Made by a program: the position numbers and the translations under genes
From: Chitinophagaceae bacterium
GTDB taxonomy: Bacteria > Bacteroidota > Bacteroidia > Chitinophagales > Chitinophagaceae
Reading direction: 5' to 3'
Length of the DNA: 46,921 nucleotides
Assembly: GCA_025449645.1 (NCBI GenBank)
Contig: JANWIY010000090.1
Span: 1-46,921, forward strand
In this document: positions 9,199 through 17,473 of the stretch, piece after piece
Layout of the letters: the number at the start of each line of letters is the position of its first letter
Numbering within the stretch: position 1 is the first letter of the stretch
Notes under the pieces: generated by a model
Seen by the model: only the letters and a program-made list of their open reading frames with translations
What the model was told of the DNA's origin: nothing
Database searches by the model: none

Positions 9199-9498
9199 AT
9201 GAAACTAACAGAGGTTCTGATCCGGCCGATTCTTACAGAAAAAGCGAATGCCCAGCAGGAAAAGTTGCGCCGATATGCTTTCAAAGTAAACACCAGGGCC
9301 AATAAACTGGAGATCAGGAAGGCGATCGAAGATTTTTACGGCATTACTGTGGTTGATGTGAACACCGTTGTGGTTCCGAGCAAGGCCCGTTCGAGGTCAA
9401 CAAAAGCCGGATTGATCGTGGGTCGCAAGCCGGGCTATAAAAAAGCCCTGATCACCCTGGCAGAAGGCGAAACAATTGATTTGTATTCGAATATTTAA
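9199..9498 (+). CDS. rplW: 50S ribosomal protein L23
   Basis: Sits at the exit-tunnel rim and docks trigger factor and SRP. The start at 9199 gives 99 residues beginning MKLTEVLIRPILTEKA, the usual family N-terminus. An in-frame upstream ATG at 9172 would fall in the inverted repeat and is rejected. The conserved IRKAIEDFYGITVVDVNTV and GRKPGYKKALITLAEG segments are present. Confidence 0.96.
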   Translation: MKLTEVLIRPILTEKANAQQEKLRRYAFKVNTRANKLEIRKAIEDFYGITVVDVNTVVVPSKARSRSTKAGLIVGRKPGYKKALITLAEGETIDLYSNI

Positions 9499-9569
9499 AT
9501 AAATTAAGAATGGCATTCAACTGCCGCGAAAGTTGGAGTTTACATCATAAATATTCTGTAGAATAAAAT

Positions 9570-10409
9570 ATGGCGCTAAGAAAATTTAAACCGGTAACGG
9601 CCGGGACCAGGTGGAGGATCGGAAATGCCTATGCGGAGGTTACATCATCTGATCCGGAAAAAACTCTGCTTGAAAAAATACCTGTTACTGCGGGCCGGAA
9701 TGCGCAAGGCAGAAGGGCAATGAGATATATGGGCGGCGGGCACAAGAAGATGTATCGCATGGTGGATTTCAAAAGAGACAAGAAGGGCGTGCCGGGAGTC
9801 GTTGCATCCATTGAATATGATCCATACAGAACGGCATTTATCGCCCTGCTCCATTACAGTGATGGAGAAAAGAGATATATTATCGCGCCCCAGGGTCTGC
9901 AGGTTGGATCTACCGTTCTTTCCGGTGACGGCGTTGTGCCCGAAATTGGAAATGCATTGCAGTTGAAAAACATTCCGCTGGGTACCAACGTGCACAATAT
10001 TGAAATGCAGCCCGGCCAGGGCGGTAAGCTGGTTCGGAGCGCCGGCGCCTCTGCCCAGCTGACCAACAAGGAAGATAAACATGCTGTGCTGAAGATGCCT
10101 TCCGGCGAACTAAGAAAGATATTGATTAACTGTTATGCCACAATCGGTGTTGTTTCGAACAGCGACCATAGCCTGCAGAGCATGGGTAAGGCGGGACGTA
10201 ACAGGTGGAGAGGCATTCGGCCACGCACAAGAGGTGTGGCGATGAATCCAGTGGATCACCCGATGGGCGGCGGAGAAGGAAAAGCTTCAGGTGGCCAGCC
10301 ACGTTCCAGAAACGGTCAATACTCCAGGGGACTTAAGACCAGAACCCGGGGGAAAGGAAGCGATAAACTGATTATTCAGACGAAAAAAGGAAAGAAGATC
10401 ACGAAGTAA
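9570..10409 (+). CDS. rplB: 50S ribosomal protein L2
   Basis: One of the most conserved 23S rRNA-binding proteins, required for subunit joining and peptidyl transfer. The 279 residues begin MALRKFKPVTAGTRWR. The signature NPVDHPMGGGEGKASGGQPR near the C-terminus includes the His implicated in peptidyl transferase function. The upstream 71-base spacer is AT-rich without clear structure. The downstream spacer holds a perfect 13-bp hairpin and an 8-mer array. Confidence 0.97.
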   Translation: MALRKFKPVTAGTRWRIGNAYAEVTSSDPEKTLLEKIPVTAGRNAQGRRAMRYMGGGHKKMYRMVDFKRDKKGVPGVVASIEYDPYRTAFIALLHYSDGEKRYIIAPQGLQVGSTVLSGDGVVPEIGNALQLKNIPLGTNVHNIEMQPGQGGKLVRSAGASAQLTNKEDKHAVLKMPSGELRKILINCYATIGVVSNSDHSLQSMGKAGRNRWRGIRPRTRGVAMNPVDHPMGGGEGKASGGQPRSRNGQYSRGLKTRTRGKGSDKLIIQTKKGKKITK

Positions 10410-10415
10410 TTAAAT

Positions 10416-10501
10416 AATGTGTCAATATGAAAATGTGGAAATGGGTTTCATATTGACATTCGGAATAAAAATAAATTTTCACATTTTCACATTTTCACAT
10501 T
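10416..10501 (+). repeat. Hairpin plus TTTTCACA direct repeats between rplB and rpsS
   Basis: TGTCAATATGAAA (10420-10432) pairs perfectly with TTTCATATTGACA (10446-10458), giving a 13-bp stem with a 13-base loop. It is followed at 10475-10501 by three copies of an 8-base unit, TTTTCACA, running up to the rpsS leader. GAAAATGTG (10429-10437) is complementary to those units, so a second, mutually exclusive fold is possible. Confidence 0.85.
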
Positions 10502-10513
10502 AACTCATTAGCT

Positions 10514-10792
10514 ATGGGTCGGTCAATAAAAAAAGGTCCTTACGTAGACGCAAATCTGGAAAACAAAGTGCTTGGGATCAATGATGGCAAGGCAAAGAAA
10601 AGTGTCATTAAGACCTGGAGCCGCCGTTCTACCATCACGCCGGATTTTGTGGGTCATACTTTCGCCGTGCATAATGGCAACAAGTTTATCCCGGTGTATG
10701 TAACAGAGTTCATGGTTGGCCATAAGCTGGGAGAATTCGCACCGACCCGGAATTTTAAAGGTCATTCCAGTAAGAAGATTGTTGAATCATGA
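10514..10792 (+). CDS. rpsS: 30S ribosomal protein S19
   Basis: Small-subunit head protein that binds 16S rRNA with S13. The 92 residues begin [20 protein letters not shown]. It has the typical [24 protein letters not shown] core and [16 protein letters not shown] tail. The start is fixed by the family N-terminus and lies 12 bases after the repeat array. Confidence 0.97.
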   Translation: MGRSIKKGPYVDANLENKVLGINDGKAKKSVIKTWSRRSTITPDFVGHTFAVHNGNKFIPVYVTEFMVGHKLGEFAPTRNFKGHSSKKIVES

Positions 10793-10850
10793 TGTTTACA
10801 TTTATTGGCATACTTAAGAAAGATCACATCAAGAGAACAAACGAGAAAAA

Positions 10851-11195
10851 ATGGAAGCATTAGCAAAATTGAAAAATTACCCGACCTCTCCCCGCAAGAT
10901 GCGCTTGCTGGCAGATGAGATCAGGGGACTGCAGGTGGAAAAAGCCCTGGCATTGCTTGAGCATCATCCACAACATTCCTCAACGCCGCTGTATAAACTG
11001 TTGTGGTCTGCTGTAAAAAACTGGGAACAAAAAAATGAAGGGAAAAGTGCGGCTGATGCGGGCCTGCTTGTGAAAACAATATTTGTGGACGGCGCACGGG
11101 TGCTGAAAAGAATGCGGCCTGCTCCTCAGGGACGGGGTTACCGGGTTCGAAAACGCAGTAATCATATTACGCTGGTGGTGGATGAGAAAGGCTAA
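10851..11195 (+). CDS. rplV: 50S ribosomal protein L22
   Basis: 23S rRNA-binding protein whose hairpin lines the exit tunnel. The 114 residues contain [20 protein letters not shown] at the N-terminus and [32 protein letters not shown] at the C-terminal hairpin. The region near residues 40-60 ([16 protein letters not shown]) diverges from the proteobacterial form, as in other Bacteroidota. It lies between rpsS and rpsC in standard order. Confidence 0.95.
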   Translation: MEALAKLKNYPTSPRKMRLLADEIRGLQVEKALALLEHHPQHSSTPLYKLLWSAVKNWEQKNEGKSAADAGLLVKTIFVDGARVLKRMRPAPQGRGYRVRKRSNHITLVVDEKG

Positions 11196-11263
11196 AAAGT
11201 AAAAATTAAAAATTGAATACATGAGAATTTGGAATTGCTTTCAGATTAAGCAACTGCGTTAAC

Positions 11264-11287
11264 AAATTATCAAATTATCAAATTAAT
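11264..11287 (+). repeat. Short AAATTATC 8-mer repeat before rpsC
   Basis: Two exact copies of AAATTATC followed by AAATTAA lie 8 bases upstream of the rpsC ATG, at the end of a 99-base AT-rich spacer after rplV. This is a short member of the CAAATTTT-like 8-mer family seen before other genes of the cluster. No clear inverted left arm is visible here. Confidence 0.55.
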
Positions 11288-11294
11288 CAGCTAC

Positions 11295-12092
11295 ATGGGT
11301 CAGAAAACAAATCCTATTGGTGCGAGACTGGGAATCATCCGTGGTTGGGAATCCAACTGGTACGGCAGCAAGAAAGATTATTCAGTAAAGCTGATCGAAG
11401 ACAACAAGATCAGGACCTACCTGAATGCCCGCATCAACAAGGGTGGTATTGCGAAGATTGTCATTGAGCGCACACTCAATAAACTGATCGTGACCATTCA
11501 TACTTCCAAACCCGGAATTATCATTGGTAAGGGAGGGGGAGAGGTAGACCGCATCAAGGAAGAATTGAAGAAACTGACCGGCAAGGAAGATGTTCAAATT
11601 AACATACTGGAAATCCGCCGCCCGGAACTGGATGCAAATATTGTTGCTGATACCATTGCGAGACAAATTGAAAACCGGATTAACTATAAGAGGGCAATCA
11701 AGATGGCCATTGCTTCTGCGCTCAGGATGGGTGCTGAAGGAATTAAAGTAAAAGTGGGCGGCCGCCTGGGTGGTTCGGAAATAGCCAGAACTGAAGAGAT
11801 CAAGCAGGGGCGTACGCCTTTGCATACGCTTCGGATGGATATTGACTATGCCAATGTATTTGCGCTTACTGTTTACGGGAAAATCGGTGTTAAGGTATGG
11901 ATCTGCAAAGGAGAAGTGCTTACGAAGAGGGACCTGAATCCGAATTTTGTAGGAGGTAAGAGCGATGTGAGCGACAGAAGGGACAGAAGGGATGATCTCC
12001 GGGATGAGCGCGGCCGCGGTGGCGACAGAGACAGAAGAGGCGGTGGCGGAGAAAGAAGAGGTGGTGGAGGTGGAAGGGACAGGAGGGGTTAA
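11295..12092 (+). CDS. rpsC: 30S ribosomal protein S3 with an Arg/Gly-rich C-terminal tail
   Basis: mRNA-entry-channel protein with helicase-like activity. The type II KH domain has [14 protein letters not shown] (about 74-87), and the C-terminal domain has [17 protein letters not shown] and [10 protein letters not shown]. The protein is 265 residues, longer than the 233 of E. coli, because of a low-complexity tail from about 221. The tail is first Asp/Arg-rich ([16 protein letters not shown]) and then RGG-like ([10 protein letters not shown]), ending RDRRG. The nucleotide run is purine-rich and repetitive. rplP follows after 33 bases. The tail could add RNA contacts at the mRNA entry side; that is inference. 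Confidence 0.96.
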   Translation: MGQKTNPIGARLGIIRGWESNWYGSKKDYSVKLIEDNKIRTYLNARINKGGIAKIVIERTLNKLIVTIHTSKPGIIIGKGGGEVDRIKEELKKLTGKEDVQINILEIRRPELDANIVADTIARQIENRINYKRAIKMAIASALRMGAEGIKVKVGGRLGGSEIARTEEIKQGRTPLHTLRMDIDYANVFALTVYGKIGVKVWICKGEVLTKRDLNPNFVGGKSDVSDRRDRRDDLRDERGRGGDRDRRGGGGERRGGGGGRDRRG

Positions 12093-12125
12093 TTTTCAAT
12101 TTATCAAATTTTCAAACTCGAAAAC

Positions 12126-12548
12126 ATGTTACAGCCCAAGAGGACGAAACATAGGAAGGCGCAGAAAGGAAGGATCCGTGCAATTGCAAAAAGAGGAAGC
12201 GATATTTCCTTTGGTTCCTATGGTCTTAAAGCCCTTGAGGGGATCTGGTTAACCAACCGTCAGCTGGAGGCAGCCCGTCAGGCGCTGACCCGGTCCATGA
12301 AGCGTGAGGGAAATGTGTGGATCAGGGTTTTTCCGGATAAGCCGATCACAAAAAAGCCGCAGGAAGTGAGGATGGGTAAAGGAAAGGGTAACCCGGAATA
12401 CTGGGCGGCGGTAGTGGAACCGGGCCGTATGCTTTTTGAAGCAGATGGTGTTCCGGAAGCCGTCGCAAAGGAGGCATTGCTTCTGGCCGCACAGAAACTG
12501 CCTATCAAAACAAAGTTTGTAGTTCGTCATGATGTGACACCAATGTAA
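12126..12548 (+). CDS. rplP: 50S ribosomal protein L16
   Basis: Helps position aminoacyl-tRNA in the A site. The 140 residues begin [24 protein letters not shown] and include the functional loop [17 protein letters not shown] and the [19 protein letters not shown] motif. The spacers on both sides carry short ATCAAATTTTCAAA-type runs. Confidence 0.97.
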   Translation: MLQPKRTKHRKAQKGRIRAIAKRGSDISFGSYGLKALEGIWLTNRQLEAARQALTRSMKREGNVWIRVFPDKPITKKPQEVRMGKGKGNPEYWAAVVEPGRMLFEADGVPEAVAKEALLLAAQKLPIKTKFVVRHDVTPM

Positions 12549-12566
12549 TTATCAAATTTTCAAATT
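12548..12566 (+). repeat. Short CAAATTTT-family run between rplP and rpmC
   Basis: An ATTATCAAATTTTCAAATT run starts at the last base of the rplP stop and ends 7 bases before the rpmC ATG. A sister copy (TCAATTTATCAAATTTTCAAAC, interrupted) lies at 12097-12119 between rpsC and rplP. Both look like right arms without a left arm. Confidence 0.5.
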
Positions 12567-12573
12567 AAACAGG

Positions 12574-12777
12574 ATGGCAAAGCGAAACGACCTGGTAAAT
12601 AGCCTGAAGGACCTGAGTGAAGTCGATCTGAATGCGAGGATCAAAGAAGATGAAATGCGTTTGAAAAAACTGAGGTTTGCGCATGCGATTTCCCCGCTGG
12701 AAAGCCCGGTTACCATTCGTCTGCTCAGAAAAGATATTGCGCGTTTAAAAACCGCGCTGACAAAAAAGAAAATGTGA
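12574..12777 (+). CDS. rpmC: 50S ribosomal protein L29
   Basis: Small two-helix protein at the exit-tunnel rim, next to L23. The 67 residues start MAKRNDLVNSLKDLSEVDLN and end KTALTKKKM; the RLKKLRFAHAISPLESPVTIRLLRKDIARLKT pattern is typical. Its TGA stop (12775-12777) is part of the first repeat unit of the following inverted repeat, so translation ends inside the left arm. Confidence 0.95.
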   Translation: MAKRNDLVNSLKDLSEVDLNARIKEDEMRLKKLRFAHAISPLESPVTIRLLRKDIARLKTALTKKKM

Positions 12778-12851
12778 AAATGTGTTAATGTGAGAATGAA
12801 GAAGATGCATAAATTAATTTACATATTTACACATTAGCACATTTACACATT
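12771..12851 (+). repeat. Inverted TGTGAAAA-family repeat between rpmC and rpsQ, overlapping the rpmC stop
   Basis: The left arm 12771-12798 holds units of AATGTG(A/T)AAATGTG. The right arm 12822-12851 is its reverse complement with only a few mismatches over about 28 positions. The loop is 23 bases. The rpmC stop codon is within the left arm. A terminating ribosome would therefore melt the base of the hairpin. Confidence 0.85.
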
Positions 12852-12877
12852 ATTATGAATGTTTCAAATAAGCAACT

Positions 12878-13135
12878 ATGTCAGATAGAAATTTAAGGAA
12901 AACGAGAACGGGGGTTGTCAGCAGTAACAGAATGGATAAGACCGTGGTTGTTGCCGTTGAAAGAAAAGTTCAGCACCCGATCTACGGTAAGTTCCTGAAA
13001 AAAACAACCAAGTTTCACGCGCATGATGAAAAGAATGAGTGCAGTATCGGAGATGTTGTGCGGATCATGGAAAGCCGTCCCTTAAGCAAAACCAAGCGCT
13101 GGCGCCTGGTGGAAATCGTGGAGAAAGCGAAATAA
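12878..13135 (+). CDS. rpsQ: 30S ribosomal protein S17
   Basis: Primary 16S rRNA-binding protein with an OB fold. The 85 residues start [25 protein letters not shown], with [25 protein letters not shown] and the [23 protein letters not shown]-terminus. This is the expected position between rpmC and rplN. Confidence 0.97.
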   Translation: MSDRNLRKTRTGVVSSNRMDKTVVVAVERKVQHPIYGKFLKKTTKFHAHDEKNECSIGDVVRIMESRPLSKTKRWRLVEIVEKAK

Positions 13136-13160
13136 TTCGGAATTCTAAAATCGTATTGAA

Positions 13161-13529
13161 ATGATTCAGCAGGAAAGCAGACTTAACGTTGCCGATAATA
13201 GCGGGGCCAAAGAAGTATTGTGCATCCGGGTGCTTGGAAACAGCGGACAGGACTATGCCAGGATCGGGGACAAAATTGTTGTGACTGTTAAAGACGCCTT
13301 GCCTGCCGGGGGCATTAAAAAAGGTACGGTGACTAAAGCGGTGATCGTGCGGACTAAAAACAAATTGCGCCGCAAAGATGGTTCTTACATTCGATTCGAT
13401 GATAATGCCGTGGTCCTGTTAACCACAAGTGATGAGCCCAGGGGGACGCGTATTTTTGGACCGGTGGCCAGGGAACTCCGGGATAAAGGATATATGAAAA
13501 TTATTTCACTCGCGCCGGAAGTGCTTTAG
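13161..13529 (+). CDS. rplN: 50S ribosomal protein L14
   Basis: Forms intersubunit bridge B8 with 16S rRNA. The 122 residues begin [26 protein letters not shown] and contain the [17 protein letters not shown] and [26 protein letters not shown] signatures. Its TAG stop is followed 4 bases later by a perfect 11-copy heptamer array. Confidence 0.97.
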   Translation: MIQQESRLNVADNSGAKEVLCIRVLGNSGQDYARIGDKIVVTVKDALPAGGIKKGTVTKAVIVRTKNKLRRKDGSYIRFDDNAVVLLTTSDEPRGTRIFGPVARELRDKGYMKIISLAPEVL

Positions 13530-13533
13530 AATA

Positions 13534-13610
13534 GTTATGGGTTATGGGTTATGGGTTATGGGTTATGGGTTATGGGTTATGGGTTATGGGTTATGGGTTA
13601 TGGGTTATGG
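13534..13610 (+). repeat. Perfect (GTTATGG)x11 heptamer array between rplN and rplX
   Basis: Seventy-seven bases consist of 11 uninterrupted identical copies of GTTATGG, 4 bases after the rplN stop and 87 bases before the rplX start. Unlike most other repeats in the cluster there is no reverse-complement arm downstream. Perfect tandem copies suggest recent expansion and likely copy-number variation by replication slippage. It contains in-frame TAT/GGG/TTA-type codons but no gene. Confidence 0.97.
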
Positions 13611-13697
13611 GGAAACGCAAGTTCATGATATTTTTGAAATAATAATTTTAGGGGCGTTCAACGATTTGCGTTAAGCGTTCCGGGTAAAAGGAGAAAA

Positions 13698-14036
13698 ATG
13701 AGCAACAGATTTAAACCGAAGTTCAATATTAAGAAAGGAGATAAGGTAGTAATTATTTCGGGGGATGATAAAGACCTGAAGAAATCTCGGAAGGTGCTGG
13801 AGGTATATCCGGAAGAATCGCGGGTGCTGGTGGAGGGTGTGAATATAGTTACCAAACACAGCAAACCTTCTGCCCAGAATACCAAGGGCGGTATTTTGAA
13901 AAAAGAATCGCCTGTGCATATTTCCAATGTGTTGCTCTGGGATGCCAGATCAGGCGGCCCTACCAAAGTAAAACTCACCCGGGAGAATGGTAAACTTGTA
14001 CGCATTGCAAAAAAATCAGAGGAGGTAATTAAATAA
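13698..14036 (+). CDS. rplX: 50S ribosomal protein L24
   Basis: Assembly-initiator protein for 23S rRNA, with a KOW motif at [29 protein letters not shown] (about 10-38). The 112 residues end in a KKSEEVIK tail. GGAGAAAA stands just before the start, one of the few Shine-Dalgarno-like stretches here. Its TAA overlaps the rplE ATG by one base (TAATG), so the two are translationally coupled. Confidence 0.96.
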   Translation: MSNRFKPKFNIKKGDKVVIISGDDKDLKKSRKVLEVYPEESRVLVEGVNIVTKHSKPSAQNTKGGILKKESPVHISNVLLWDARSGGPTKVKLTRENGKLVRIAKKSEEVIK

Positions 14037-14608
14037 TGAGCACAGTTAAATATTCTGCACGCCTGGCAGCTAAGTACAAAAAGGAAGTCGTTCCTGCTTT
14101 AATGAAGCGGTTTGGCTATAAGACGGTTATGCAGGCTCCAAAACTGGAAAAGATTTGTTTGAACCGGGGAATCAACGGAGCGGTGGCAGATAAAAAGCTC
14201 GTGGATATTTCAATAGAAGAACTGACGACTATTACCGGCCAGAAAGCCGTATCGACCGTATCCAAAAAAGATATTTCCAACTTTAAACTCCGTAAGGGAT
14301 TGCCAATCGGAGCCAGGGTGACCCTTCGCGGGGTGAAAATGTATGAATTCCTGGACAGACTGGTGGCAGCTGCCCTCCCAAGGGTGCGCGATTTCAAAGG
14401 CGTGAGTGAGAAATCCTTTGATGGCCGTGGAAATTATACTATGGGAATCACTGAGCAGATCATCTTTCCAGAAGTGGATATCGATAAAGTAAATAAGATT
14501 ACGGGTATGGATATCACTTTTGTGACTACGGCAAAAACGAACGAAGAAGCATTTGAGCTGCTGAAGGAACTGGGTATGCCGTTTAGGAATGCAAAGAAGG
14601 AAGGATAG
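14036..14608 (+). CDS. rplE: 50S ribosomal protein L5
   Basis: Binds 5S rRNA and contacts P-site tRNA. The 190 residues contain [29 protein letters not shown] and the conserved [19 protein letters not shown] segment. The start overlaps the rplX stop by one base. A lone TGTGAAAA-type half repeat (14609-14622) follows its stop. The rest of the 174-base gap to rpsN has no clear feature. Confidence 0.97.
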   Translation: MSTVKYSARLAAKYKKEVVPALMKRFGYKTVMQAPKLEKICLNRGINGAVADKKLVDISIEELTTITGQKAVSTVSKKDISNFKLRKGLPIGARVTLRGVKMYEFLDRLVAAALPRVRDFKGVSEKSFDGRGNYTMGITEQIIFPEVDIDKVNKITGMDITFVTTAKTNEEAFELLKELGMPFRNAKKEG

Positions 14609-14622
14609 AAAATGTGAAAATG
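14609..14622 (+). repeat. Lone half element of the TGTGAAAA family after rplE
   Basis: AAAATGTGAAAATG starts at the base after the rplE TAG, exactly where the left arm of the inverted repeats starts after rplD. No complementary right arm is found before rpsN (14783). It looks like a decayed or incomplete copy. Confidence 0.45.
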
Positions 14623-14782
14623 CTTCGCCTTACGATAAGAAGGGAAGACAGACCCAAACGGACCTCCTGCTATCGCCAGGGAATAGGAATAGAAGATTGG
14701 GAATTTAATCAGGATTTAAATTCCGGACAAAAGCAGAAGGATATGAAATATAAACCAGGTTCAAATCAATAAATAAAAGTTC

Positions 14783-15052
14783 ATGGCCAAAGAATCAGTC
14801 AAAGCCAGACAAAGAAAGCGCGAGGCATTGGTTGCAAGATATGCTGAAAAGCGCGCTGCACTTAAAGCCGCAGGCGATTACAGGGCACTCGATCTGCTTC
14901 CAAAGAATGCATCACCGGTGCGTTTAAAGAACCGCTGTCAGCTTACGGGCAGGCCGCGTGGATATATCCGTTATTTTGGAGTTTCCAGGGGAGTATTTCG
15001 CGATATGGCGTTGCAGGGAAAGATACCGGGTGTAAGAAAGGCAAGCTGGTAA
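14783..15052 (+). CDS. rpsN: 30S ribosomal protein S14, zinc-independent form
   Basis: Head protein of the small subunit. It has 89 residues beginning [20 protein letters not shown], the long form. The four-cysteine zinc ribbon is absent: only one Cys is present, in [13 protein letters not shown]. This is the C- type that does not need zinc. The usual C-terminus [11 protein letters not shown] is intact. A 27-bp inverted repeat begins 4 bases after its stop. Confidence 0.96.
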   Translation: MAKESVKARQRKREALVARYAEKRAALKAAGDYRALDLLPKNASPVRLKNRCQLTGRPRGYIRYFGVSRGVFRDMALQGKIPGVRKASW

Positions 15053-15056
15053 AAAA

Positions 15057-15123
15057 GTTGATGGTTGATAGTTGATGGTTGATTGCATTTAAGTCCATCA
15101 ACTATCAACTATCAACCATCAAC
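15057..15123 (+). repeat. Inverted GTTGATG heptamer repeat between rpsN and rpsH
   Basis: The left arm 15057-15083 is made of four GTTGAT(G/A) heptamers. The right arm 15097-15123 is its reverse complement with a single difference that would be a G-U pair in RNA. The result is a 27-bp stem with a 13-base loop. The same heptamer family occurs before the SRP RNA gene at 42920-43028. Confidence 0.9.
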
Positions 15124-15155
15124 GAAAAAATTAATAAGCAATTAATAAGTATAAA

Positions 15156-15554
15156 ATGGTTACCGATCCAATAGCAGATTTTCTGACAAGAATCCGTAAT
15201 GCGCAGATGGCGAATCACCGGATCGTGGAAATTCCGGCTTCGAACCTGAAAAGGCGCATGACAGAAATATTGTATGATAAAGGCTATATTCTTAAATATA
15301 AATTTGAGGAAAACAGTAAGCAGGGCGTGATTAAAATTGCCCTGAAGTACGATCCTCAAACAAAGGAGCCGGCAATCCGGAGCCTGGAACGGGTGAGTCG
15401 TCCGGGCCTTCGCCAATACGCGAGTCCCGTCGAATTCAAGCGGGTTAAAAACGGATTGGGCATTGCTATAGTCTCGACGTCAAAAGGAGTAATGACCGAC
15501 AAGGATGCTAAAGCCCAGAATGTGGGCGGTGAAGTGCTTTGTCATGTTTATTAA
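15156..15554 (+). CDS. rpsH: 30S ribosomal protein S8
   Basis: Central-domain 16S rRNA-binding protein; in E. coli it represses the spc operon. The 132 residues begin [22 protein letters not shown] and end [31 protein letters not shown], the full family pattern including the VSTSKG rRNA-contact loop. Confidence 0.97.
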   Translation: MVTDPIADFLTRIRNAQMANHRIVEIPASNLKRRMTEILYDKGYILKYKFEENSKQGVIKIALKYDPQTKEPAIRSLERVSRPGLRQYASPVEFKRVKNGLGIAIVSTSKGVMTDKDAKAQNVGGEVLCHVY

Positions 15555-15608
15555 TAAACAGATGGAGGGATTTGTTGTCAGGATTGGAATTAGAAAAACA
15601 GAAATCAG

Positions 15609-15630
15609 CACATTTTCAAATTTTCAAATT
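15609..15630 (+). repeat. Short CAAATTTT-family run before rplF
   Basis: CACATTTTCAAATTTTCAAATT-type 8-base periodicity lies 5 bases upstream of the rplF start. It is a right-arm-like copy. No matching left arm follows the rpsH stop. It links the CACATTTT and CAAATTTT families in one run. Confidence 0.6.
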
Positions 15631-15635
15631 AACAT

Positions 15636-16190
15636 ATGTCCAGGATAGGTAAAAAACCGGTTCTTATTCCCAAGGGGATAACTGTGAATGTAAGTAAGGA
15701 CAATGTCGTTACGGTCAAAGGCCCGAAAGGGGAATTGAAACAGACGGTTGACCGCGACATAACTGTTGAGGTGAAGGAAAATCAGGTTGAGTTTTCAAGG
15801 CCTACCGACCAGATCCGTCACCGTGCTTTGCATGGCTTATACCGTTCCCTCATGTCCAACATGGTGAAAGGGGTATCGGACGGGTACAGGAAACAGCTGG
15901 AATTGATCGGGGTTGGTTTTAAAGCTTCGAATCAGGGAAACCTGCTCGACCTTGCACTTGGCTATTCGCATAATATCATTTTCGAAGTACCGAAGGAATT
16001 GAAAGTAGCCACCGCCCAGGAAAAGGGAGAAAATCCTAAGATCCTCCTGGAAGGCAGCGACAAACAGCTGATCGGACAGGTTGCAGCGAAGATCCGGAGT
16101 CTCCGCAAGCCGGAACCTTATAAGGGCAAAGGCGTTCGCTACGCGGGTGAAGTGGTTCGTAAGAAAGCTGGCAAGGCAGCAGGGAAGTAA
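15636..16190 (+). CDS. rplF: 50S ribosomal protein L6
   Basis: Binds near the sarcin-ricin loop and factor-binding site. The 184 residues have two repeated L6 domains, starting MSRIGKKPVLIPKGITVNV and ending with the conserved RKPEPYKGKGVRYAGEVVRKKAGKA. It is followed by a short AT-rich spacer before rplR. Confidence 0.97.
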   Translation: MSRIGKKPVLIPKGITVNVSKDNVVTVKGPKGELKQTVDRDITVEVKENQVEFSRPTDQIRHRALHGLYRSLMSNMVKGVSDGYRKQLELIGVGFKASNQGNLLDLALGYSHNIIFEVPKELKVATAQEKGENPKILLEGSDKQLIGQVAAKIRSLRKPEPYKGKGVRYAGEVVRKKAGKAAGK

Positions 16191-16214
16191 TATTCAAATT
16201 TTTAAATTGAGACA

Positions 16215-16565
16215 ATGGAAACGCTTTTAAAAAGACAAAAAATAAGATACCGGATACGCAAAAAAGTTTCCGGCCGTGCTGATATGCCCCGCTTATCCGT
16301 TTTCAGGAGTAATAATGAAATCTATGTACAATTAATCGATGATATTACTGGCAGAACACTGGCAGCCGCTTCTTCCAGAGAAAAAGATATTGTAGCTCAG
16401 AAAGTGACAAAAACGGAAAAGAGTAAACTGGTTGGAGCCGCTATTGCGCGGAGAGCAAAGGAACTGGGTATTGAGCATGTGGTTTTTGACCGTGGCGGGA
16501 ATTTGTATCATGGCAGGGTAAAAGCTGTGGCAGATTCAGCGCGCGAAGGTGGATTACAGTTTTAA
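16215..16565 (+). CDS. rplR: 50S ribosomal protein L18
   Basis: Binds 5S rRNA in the central protuberance. The 116 residues contain [33 protein letters not shown] and the C-terminal [26 protein letters not shown], which is close to universal. Standard order rplF-rplR-rpsE. Confidence 0.97.
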   Translation: METLLKRQKIRYRIRKKVSGRADMPRLSVFRSNNEIYVQLIDDITGRTLAAASSREKDIVAQKVTKTEKSKLVGAAIARRAKELGIEHVVFDRGGNLYHGRVKAVADSAREGGLQF

Positions 16566-16600
16566 AAAGTACAATAAAAGCTTATACGTAAATATTTATC

Positions 16601-17122
16601 ATGGCAACGACGAATGTAGTTTCGAAGATCAAGGCCGGTGACCTGGAATTAAAAGAAAAGGTAGTTTCCATCAACCGCGTAGTGAAGACGACCAAAGGCG
16701 GCCGGGCTTTTAGTTTTTCAGCGCTGGTGGTTGTTGGCAATCAAGCCGGCATAGTCGGCCATGGTCTGGGTAAGGCCAAGGAAGTCCAGGAGGCCATAAC
16801 AAAAGGAATTGAGGATGCAAAGAAAAATCTTATACGTGTTCCTGTAATGCATGGAACCATTCCTCATGATCAGCTAGCGAAGGAAGGCGCCGCAAAAGTG
16901 CTGATCAAGCCTGCTGCACATGGAACGGGCGTTATCGCCGGAGGCAGCATGCGCGCTGTGTTGGAAAGTGCAGGTATTACTGATGTTCTGGCCAAATCGC
17001 TGGGATCTGCAAACCCGCACAATGTGGTGAAAGCGACTTTTAAGGCCCTCAACCTGCTCAGGGAGCCAATCCAGGTTTCAAGAACAAGGAATTTGTCGCT
17101 GAAGAAAATATTCAATGGATAA
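16601..17122 (+). CDS. rpsE: 30S ribosomal protein S5
   Basis: Fidelity-related protein at the mRNA entry and decoding side. It has 173 residues. The N-terminal double-stranded-RNA-binding-like domain has [29 protein letters not shown], and the C-terminal domain contains [19 protein letters not shown]. The following 168-base gap to rpmD is AT-rich and holds no gene or strong hairpin that I can support. Confidence 0.97.
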   Translation: MATTNVVSKIKAGDLELKEKVVSINRVVKTTKGGRAFSFSALVVVGNQAGIVGHGLGKAKEVQEAITKGIEDAKKNLIRVPVMHGTIPHDQLAKEGAAKVLIKPAAHGTGVIAGGSMRAVLESAGITDVLAKSLGSANPHNVVKATFKALNLLREPIQVSRTRNLSLKKIFNG

Positions 17123-17290
17123 TCAGGAATAACCGGAAGGAAATGAAACGTCTGTGATAGAATTTTTATTAATGCATAAGTGGAACGGGAACCAAGTGTG
17201 AATGCCATTAGAAAGACAAAAATGCCCGTGAATAATAAAAATTTTATGATGATTAGTTTCATCTGACCGGGAAACAATAAAAATGAGCAG

Positions 17291-17473
17291 ATGAAAAAGA
17301 TCAGAATTACACAAATAAAAAGCGCTATCGACAGGCCGGAGCGTCAGAAGCTGACGCTCAAAGCGCTGGGGTTGAAAAAAATGAATAACCCCAGGGAAGT
17401 GGTAGCGACGCCTCAGATATTGGGGATGGTGCGCACAGTGGGCCATCTGCTGAAAGTGGAGGAGGTCGGATGA
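17291..17473 (+). CDS. rpmD: 50S ribosomal protein L30
   Basis: Small 23S rRNA-binding protein. The 60 residues read [20 protein letters not shown] at the start, then [40 protein letters not shown] three-codon ATG mini-frame (17283) overlaps the start but is out of frame. The TGA stop (17471-17473) runs directly into, and shares its last base with, the left arm of the next repeat. Confidence 0.95.
   Translation: MKKIRITQIKSAIDRPERQKLTLKALGLKKMNNPREVVATPQILGMVRTVGHLLKVEEVG

Noticed and set aside
13534-13610. CRISPR array
   Set aside because: The 7-base units are contiguous with no spacers, so this is a simple tandem repeat. No cas genes are near.
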